Positions 59,489 through 64,000 of a stretch of 64,000 nucleotides of DNA are shown in pieces (position 1 is the first letter of the stretch; the number at the start of each line of letters is the position of its first letter). The translations under genes and the position numbers were made by a program. The notes beneath the pieces are model-generated. The model had not been told where the DNA came from. It did no database searches and saw only the letters and a program-made list of their open reading frames with translations. The stretch is from JAFGDH01 sp964441265 (GTDB taxonomy: Archaea > Aenigmatarchaeota > Aenigmatarchaeia > QMZP01 > QMZT01): the NCBI GenBank assembly GCA_964441265.1, contig CAYYKJ010000007.1, positions 1 through 64,000 on the forward strand, given 5' to 3'.

Positions 59489-59878
59489 TCAGTTCTGGGA
59501 GAGGACTATCTGTATGTTGGTCATCTTCCTCTTCGTCCCCCTTAGTTTTAAACGCCTGGGTCTCATGAACCCGAAGCCCTGATGGGCCGAGGCGTGTATT
59601 ATCATCCTTCCGGTGTCCAGCCCCTTGAATTCGGCATTCGCCTCTGCCGAATTGAGTATAGAGAGTATCTCCTTCGCGGAGTTGGTGTAATATTTGCCTT
59701 TTATATCTCTCTTCTTCTGGAGGAGGTCCTCCAGCATCCTCCTTCCCTTCTGGAGGTTCTTCCTGTTTATCTCCCTGCAGAGGATCACTGAGTCCTTGGT
59801 GGATATTCTGAGGGCTCTCCCGTACGCCTTTGCGGATTTCTTGGGGCTCATTTTCGTAGCGTAACTGTCAGCCATCAT
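59489..59878 (-). CDS. rpl22: Ribosomal protein uL22
   Basis: A 129-residue tunnel protein, shorter than most archaeal uL22. Diagnostic parts: MSPKKSAKAYGRALRISTKD, NSAKEILSILNSAEANAEFK and MIIHASAHQGFGFMRPRRLK. Two nt upstream of uS3. Confidence 0.95.
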   Translation of the reverse strand: MMADSYATKMSPKKSAKAYGRALRISTKDSVILCREINRKNLQKGRRMLEDLLQKKRDIKGKYYTNSAKEILSILNSAEANAEFKGLDTGRMIIHASAHQGFGFMRPRRLKLRGTKRKMTNIQIVLSQN

Positions 59879-59886
59879 ATATCACC

Positions 59887-60273
59887 TTACTTCAGGGGCA
59901 CGAACTTGCTCGAGCGCGTGGCACCGAATCCTGGGGCGGAGTGCTGCACCTTCTTCCTGGTCTGGGAAAATTCTCCCAGCCGGTGCCCGAGCATTTCGGG
60001 TGTGACCTCAACGGTTACATACTCCTTTCCGTTGTGCACCCCGATCTTCTCGCCTGTCATCTCAGGAAGTATTATCATTTCCCGGCAGGTGGTCCTGTGA
60101 AATTTTCCGGGCTTTTTCTTTATTTTCTCCAGAAGTTTCTTCTGGTTCTCTGTCATTCCCCTCTTCAGGGACCTCCTCATCCTTGAGGGGAGCATCTCGC
60201 TGAATTCAGCCGTGCTCATCTTCCTTATCTCCTCCATGTCCCTTCCGCGGTAGCTTTCCTTTGGCATAACCAT
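59887..60273 (-). CDS. rps19: Ribosomal protein uS19
   Basis: A 128-residue small-subunit head protein. FHRTTCREMIILPEMTGEKI, VHNGKEYVTVEVTPEMLGHR and LGEFSQTRKKVQHSAPGFGA are the family core; the N-terminal helical extension is archaeal. ATG 60273 overlaps the uL2 stop (ATGA); ATG 60267 is an alternative. The open frame upstream lies within uL2. Confidence 0.96.
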   Translation of the reverse strand: MVMPKESYRGRDMEEIRKMSTAEFSEMLPSRMRRSLKRGMTENQKKLLEKIKKKPGKFHRTTCREMIILPEMTGEKIGVHNGKEYVTVEVTPEMLGHRLGEFSQTRKKVQHSAPGFGATRSSKFVPLK

Positions 60274-60941
60274 CACTTTCCTGCCCTCTTCCCTGTTCTC
60301 CTGGCTCCCCATGAACCCACCTTTGCGCCCGGAGGCGCATGCCTGCTGGTGGTAGTCGGCTTTCCGGGCCCGGTCGGCCCTCCGAACGGGTGGTCTATGG
60401 CGTTCATGGCGACGCCGGACGTCCTCGGATAAAGCTTGCCCTTCCTGTGCATTATGATCCATTTCTTGCCTGCTTTGACCAGGGGCTTTTCGATGTGGCC
60501 TCCGCCTGCAGGCACCCCCGTGCTTGCCCTGCAATCGGTGTGGAAGGTCTTCTTTTTTTTCGATGACAGCTGGACAACGCATTTCTTCCCGCTCTTCGAA
60601 ACTATGGTCCCGAAAGATCCCGCGGTCCTGCAGAATTTCGGTCCCGAATTGGGGGATGATTCTATGGCAAAGATCGAAGCCCCTATTGGAGCATCTCCAA
60701 GGGTCGAGATGAATCCGGTGTCATCGCCGGTCTTGATTCCCAGGGGGGCCAGCAGATAGTTGCTGCTGCCGTCCTGATATTTCACCCTGGCGAGGGGGGT
60801 CCTTCTCGAGGGGTCGTTCACTATATCGACCACCTTTCCCTTTTCTTTCCTGTAGGACAGTCTGGTGTCTAACCTTCTCTTGCGGGCCCTGTATGTGGGG
60901 GTCCCTCTTCCTCTCCTCTGGGGTATCAGTCTCCTGCCCAT
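60273..60941 (-). CDS. rpl2: Ribosomal protein uL2
   Basis: A 222-residue large-subunit protein near the peptidyl-transferase centre. MGRRLIPQRRGRGTPTYRAR, NYLLAPLGIKTGD, GTIVSKSGKKCVVQLSSKKK and RTSGVAMNAIDHPFGG (conserved GVAMNxxDHPFGG) are visible. Between uL23 and uS19. Confidence 0.98.
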   Translation of the reverse strand: MGRRLIPQRRGRGTPTYRARKRRLDTRLSYRKEKGKVVDIVNDPSRRTPLARVKYQDGSSNYLLAPLGIKTGDDTGFISTLGDAPIGASIFAIESSPNSGPKFCRTAGSFGTIVSKSGKKCVVQLSSKKKKTFHTDCRASTGVPAGGGHIEKPLVKAGKKWIIMHRKGKLYPRTSGVAMNAIDHPFGGPTGPGKPTTTSRHAPPGAKVGSWGARRTGKRAGK

Positions 60942-60959
60942 TTTTTTACCTTGTATGTA

Positions 60960-61286
60960 TTATATCATACCGAGTTTCGAGGCCACGTCCGATGCTGAAA
61001 ACTCTGGGTTTATTTTAACGTAGGCCTTTTTATATCCCTTCCTGTTTACTTCGCTTTTCACCCATTCAACCTTTACCTCGAACTCCTTTTCTATGGCCTC
61101 CTTTACCTGTCTTTTGGTGGCCTTGCGGTCGACTATGAAAACGAGCTTGTTCTCCATCTCCACCATGTTCATTGATTTCTCCGTGAGGTGGGGGTAAACC
61201 AGTATGTCCCAGGGACGGAGCTCCTTCTTTTTGGTGTCTCCTTTCCCTTTCGTCTCCTTTTTCTCACTTTGCTTCTTTTTTGGCAT
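60960..61286 (-). CDS. rpl23: Ribosomal protein uL23
   Basis: A 108-residue tunnel-exit protein; the core starts at LVYPHLTEKSMNMVEMENKL and includes RKATKRQVKEAIEKEFEVKV. About 24 extra Lys/Glu-rich N-terminal residues precede it. It overlaps uL4 by 23 nt, a longer overlap than others in the cluster. Confidence 0.95.
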   Translation of the reverse strand: MPKKKQSEKKETKGKGDTKKKELRPWDILVYPHLTEKSMNMVEMENKLVFIVDRKATKRQVKEAIEKEFEVKVEWVKSEVNRKGYKKAYVKINPEFSASDVASKLGMI

Positions 61287-62079
61287 TTCCCTTCACCTTC
61301 CTGCCCAGTTCCTTCACGGCCGACTCAGACCAGATGGTCATCCTCCCGGGATGTGTCCCGGGCGCGACCAACTCTGCGGTGAGCCCGCTGACATTAGAAA
61401 CGTCCAGTCCCGGTATGCCCTTGGCGGCTTTCATTATTCCCTTGTCGTCGCTGATTATGATCAGGGGCCCTTTTTTTTTCTTGAATTTCCTCCCCCTTGT
61501 CTTCCCCCTTCCGGACCTTATCTTTTTCTCCGAGCACCTCTCGAGTTCCTCTCCCAGTCCGATCGAGAGCAGGAGGTTCCTCACGTCCCCGGTCTTTTTG
61601 ATAGCCTCGAACCCGTCCTCGAACACCACGGGCAAATTCATGTCCTTTATTCTGTGCCTTTTGGAAACCATTTTCCCGTCAGCGGAGGCGGCCAGTGCGG
61701 AATAAATCGCCTTCTTCAGTTCCTTCCTGTTTATTTTTTTCTCCCATTTCTTCTCGGTTTTTGGGGGATGCGCCTTCCTTCCCTTGACCACCTCGGATCC
61801 GACCCTTGCAGTCATGTTCAGAAATCCCTGGTTGTGTATCCTTTTCATCCGGGCCATCTCCCTGTTCATCATGCTGTGCCTGATCTGCCTCCTTCCGTGA
61901 TAGTGCGCAGAGCTCCTCTGTCCGGCCAGAGGATCGGCTCCGTATTTCTGCCTCTTTATGCTCTGCTCCGAAAGCACGGCCCTCTTTATGAGGTCCGGCC
62001 TGACCCTTCCGGAGAAGGGTTCCGGGAGCTCAATTTTTCTCTTCTCTTTTCCCTTCAAATCGTGCACGGTTACCTTCAT
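61264..62079 (-). CDS. rpl4: Ribosomal protein uL4
   Basis: A 271-residue tunnel protein: FSGRVRPDLIKRAVLSEQSI, YGADPLAGQRSSAHYHGRRQ, AHPPKTEKKWEKKINRKELK and SVKELGRKVKGN-type end. It is the first gene of the cluster; uL3, which usually precedes it, is absent here. An AT-rich divergent promoter region (62085-62190) separates it from two small membrane protein genes. Confidence 0.97.
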   Translation of the reverse strand: MKVTVHDLKGKEKRKIELPEPFSGRVRPDLIKRAVLSEQSIKRQKYGADPLAGQRSSAHYHGRRQIRHSMMNREMARMKRIHNQGFLNMTARVGSEVVKGRKAHPPKTEKKWEKKINRKELKKAIYSALAASADGKMVSKRHRIKDMNLPVVFEDGFEAIKKTGDVRNLLLSIGLGEELERCSEKKIRSGRGKTRGRKFKKKKGPLIIISDDKGIMKAAKGIPGLDVSNVSGLTAELVAPGTHPGRMTIWSESAVKELGRKVKGNAKKEAK

Positions 62080-62197
62080 TTTCCCACCGGTTACTCTGGT
62101 TAAACGAATTATACTATTAATCTTTTTAATATTTAAGCGTTTTTATAAGAAAGAAATCGCTGCATGGTTTATTAATCCCTTTTCACTAAATCTAAAC

Positions 62198-62437
62198 ATG
62201 ACCAAGCAGGGGGACGAGGAATCCCACAAGACAAAACAGCCGTGGAGATCCAAGATAATGCTGATGGCCGCCCTGGCGGTCGTCTTCGTAATTCTGGTTT
62301 ACTCCATCGTGCACCTCTTCAGGACGGGTGAGAACCCCCTGCTGATGATAGCGCTGATAGTTGTCCTGCTCATAATGATACCGGTTTCCATATTCTCGGT
62401 AGACACGGCTTTCTATCATTATTCATGGAACGGGTAG
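62198..62437 (+). CDS. Small two-helix membrane protein (tandem pair, first)
   Basis: Not recognised. A 79-residue protein from ATG 62198: a charged N-terminus, helix 1 MLMAALAVVFVILVYSIVHL, a FRTGENP loop, helix 2 MIALIVVLLIMIPVSIFSVD and a short outside end. The next gene has the same plan and a related ending (FSVDTAF versus FSMDVAY), so the two are probably duplicates. They may assemble together in the membrane. Confidence 0.6.
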   Translation: MTKQGDEESHKTKQPWRSKIMLMAALAVVFVILVYSIVHLFRTGENPLLMIALIVVLLIMIPVSIFSVDTAFYHYSWNG

Positions 62438-62445
62438 GTGGATAA

Positions 62446-62670
62446 ATGTTTATCTCAAAGATATGGCCCGTCGGAAAGGAGAGATTCGGATGGAAGACCA
62501 GGTTTCTGGTGACCATCGCCATACTTGTCATATTCATCCTTCTCTTTTCCATACTCTTCCTCATCACCCGGGAGGAGATAGGCATACTTCTGGTTGGTCT
62601 GGTGGTGCTTCTCATAATGGTGCTGGTTCCCTTCGCCGCCTTCTCCATGGATGTGGCATACGGACCCTAA
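62446..62670 (+). CDS. Small two-helix membrane protein (tandem pair, second)
   Basis: Not recognised. A 74-residue protein: basic N-terminus WPVGKERFGWKTR, helix 1 FLVTIAILVIFILLFSILFL, loop ITREEIG, helix 2 ILLVGLVVLLIMVLVPFAAF and the end SMDVAYGP. Starts 9 nt after its paralogue and ends 14 nt before convergent dphB. Confidence 0.6.
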   Translation: MFISKIWPVGKERFGWKTRFLVTIAILVIFILLFSILFLITREEIGILLVGLVVLLIMVLVPFAAFSMDVAYGP

Positions 62671-62683
62671 AGAGCAGATTTTT

Positions 62684-63418
62684 CTACCCGGTCTCGAAAT
62701 TCCTGAGGTATTCCTCCTCAGAGAAGTGAAGGTCCCCGGGGACTATGATTACAGCGGGGGAGGGCAGCGATTCAGAAACGCTCTCCGCCTTCCCGTATAT
62801 TATTTTTTCGTCTTCTGAGCCCAGCCTGGAACAGAACACGATTTTCTTTTCGCTCGATATCCTTTTCCATCTCCCCTTCCCGGCCTTGAGGAGGATTTCA
62901 GTCGCCTTCGAGGTGTCCAGGTCCCTGTCCAGCAGGAGCAGTGAGTGAAGCCCGGCCTCCAGATTCTTTTCGATCGCCCCGTAAAAAGAATCCGGGCTGT
63001 AATTCTCCTCGGGTGAGGGGATGGTCACCACCCTCCCGAACTTGTAGAGCTGGAGTCCGGTCCTCCCGACCGCTGTCAGGACGGATGATGAGTGCACGAT
63101 GCGGAAGGGTATTCCCTTCTCGCCGGCCTCAGCAAGAAGGTGAAGATGGGTAGTGGCCACCAGGGGATCCCCGGGAACCAGCAGGACCACGTCCTTATTT
63201 CCTGCTTTTTTAATCAGTTTTTCCGATTCCTCCTCCACACCCTTCCTTTCGAGGGGTATAATATCCTTACCAATCATCTTCCCCAATGATTCAAGCGATC
63301 CTCCCCAGGCGGCGGTGTACAGTTCGGCATAGACCTCATCCGCTTTCCCGCAGATATTCATACCCCTGACCGAGATGTCCTTCTCGTCCCAGATGCCCAA
63401 ACCTACCAGGTGAATCAT
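62684..63418 (-). CDS. dphB: Diphthine synthase
   Basis: A 244-residue SAM-dependent methyltransferase that methylates the EF-2 His side chain on the way to diphthamide. MIHLVGLGIWDEKDISVRGM, YAELYTAAWGGSLESLGKMI and VVLLVPGDPLVATTHLHLLA (conserved GDPxxATTH) are Dph5/DphB motifs; FGRVVTIPSPEENYSPDSFY follows. ATG 63418 is the start because the frame upstream is open only by overlap with the divergent propeller gene. Substrate EF-2 is encoded at 48668. Confidence 0.94.
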   Translation of the reverse strand: MIHLVGLGIWDEKDISVRGMNICGKADEVYAELYTAAWGGSLESLGKMIGKDIIPLERKGVEEESEKLIKKAGNKDVVLLVPGDPLVATTHLHLLAEAGEKGIPFRIVHSSSVLTAVGRTGLQLYKFGRVVTIPSPEENYSPDSFYGAIEKNLEAGLHSLLLLDRDLDTSKATEILLKAGKGRWKRISSEKKIVFCSRLGSEDEKIIYGKAESVSESLPSPAVIIVPGDLHFSEEEYLRNFETG

Positions 63419-63472
63419 GAATAGAATTGACCGGTTTGTTTTAAATTTAAGTTTTCTTTCCAAGACCTGATC

Positions 63473-64000
63473 ATGGACGACATGTTCATGGCCACCGCCG
63501 GGGAAGGAATGGGATTCGAGCTGGGAGACTTCGCCAAAAAGACCAGCGGGAAGAAATCCTTCCTGACCTGGCACATAGAGGAGGGCGGGGGCTCCATAAA
63601 CTCCAGCCCGAGGCTGAGGGGGGATTACATCTACGTCGCCGCAATGGATGGCTGTCTTTACAAGCTCGACAAGGAAACGGGAAAGTTGGTCTGGAAGTTC
63701 AAGGCGGGAGGCCTCTTCTGTGACGCTTATCCTGTATTCATGGACGGTTTCATATACATCGGAAATTACGATCACAATTTTTACGCCATAGAAGAGGAGA
63801 CGGGGAAGGAGCTCTGGCGCTTCCAGACCGGGGACAGGATATACGGCTCCTCCGCCCTCGTAACGGGCGATATGGTGATATTCACCTCCAAGGACTACTA
63901 TGTCTATTCCCTGAACCGCAGAACAGGCGAGATAATCTGGACCTTCCGAACCGGCGGATGGGCCGCCTCCACCCCCACAGAACACGATGGCAGGATACTG
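63473..64000 (+). CDS. PQQ-type beta-propeller repeat protein, partial
   Basis: Runs off the window edge; 176 residues are visible. After MDDMFMATAGEGMGFELGDF comes GGGSINSSPRLRGDYIYVAA, then blades such as GCLYKLDKETGKLVWKFKAG and NFYAIEEETGKELWRFQTGD. No signal peptide. ATG 63473 lies ~25-30 nt after a TATA box (ttttaaatttaag, 63439-63451), so it is leaderless. Whether it carries the YxTKSEY tail cannot be seen here. Divergent from dphB. Confidence 0.85.
   Translation, partial: MDDMFMATAGEGMGFELGDFAKKTSGKKSFLTWHIEEGGGSINSSPRLRGDYIYVAAMDGCLYKLDKETGKLVWKFKAGGLFCDAYPVFMDGFIYIGNYDHNFYAIEEETGKELWRFQTGDRIYGSSALVTGDMVIFTSKDYYVYSLNRRTGEIIWTFRTGGWAASTPTEHDGRIL

Noticed and set aside
62684..63985. 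A 433-codon frame covering diphthine synthase and upstream sequence
   Set aside because: The first ~190 codons are the reverse complement of the divergent propeller gene; the DphB family start is at 63418.

Overview
The window is archaeal. It encodes archaeal-type ribosomal proteins (eS4, eS8, eS19, eL18, eL30, eL31, eL37, eL39), aIF6, aIF1, the RNase P protein Rpp29, Sec61-beta, EF-2, an LSm protein, a PDCD5-like protein, diphthine synthase and an archaeal-type ProRS. Many start codons lie about 25-35 nt after a TATA box, as in leaderless archaeal transcripts. Short genes, an S-layer protein of the methanococcal/DPANN type and multi-intron tRNAs suggest a DPANN-like lineage (perhaps Micrarchaeota or a relative). 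The lineage is a guess; the domain is not.

The most striking feature is the density of introns in stable RNA genes. Folding exon/intron borders into bulge-helix-bulge (BHB) motifs and comparing the joined exons with conserved rRNA sequence gives ten introns in the 16S gene (6568-10109) and seven in the 23S gene (10857-15487). Many are micro-introns of 36-48 nt. Three 16S introns and two 23S introns carry intact or decayed LAGLIDADG homing endonuclease genes. One 23S intron looks like a group I intron at about position 1923. All four tRNA genes (Cys, Ala, Lys, Pro) carry two or three BHB introns, always including one in the T loop (59/60). Removing the introns leaves a 16S of about 1494 nt, a 23S of about 2931 nt and tRNAs of 71-75 nt.

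Layout: 1-6.4 kb holds a Ca2+/cation exchanger, a PQQ-type propeller protein, tRNA-Cys, a two-gene SMR/EamA pair, RpiA and ProRS. 6.4-15.5 kb is the rRNA operon with tRNA-Ala and an unexplained spacer RNA. 15.5-21.2 kb holds small membrane and zinc proteins, a candidate structured RNA, a 7-TM/winged-helix pair, RNase P RNA, a second propeller protein, Sec61-beta, an MBL hydrolase, a Nudix enzyme and tRNA-Lys. 21.2-29.6 kb is a translation block with MTA phosphorylase, DUF373 and an SPFH-like protein. 29.6-34.9 kb has CutA, an MNT/HEPN pair, a one-blade propeller relative, an SF1 helicase and TruD.

35-46 kb is a cell-surface block: a GtrA-GT2 fusion, three GT-C type membrane proteins, a processive GT2, a membrane thioredoxin-like protein and the S-layer protein. 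A prepilin peptidase follows. The likely theme is building lipid-linked glycans for S-layer glycosylation (inference). 47-62 kb has a kinase-like protein, tRNA-Pro and a long minus-strand ribosomal protein cluster in rearranged order (uL4 to EF-2), interrupted by plus-strand HAD and ThyX genes. The end has two tandem small membrane proteins, diphthine synthase and a fourth propeller gene cut by the window edge.
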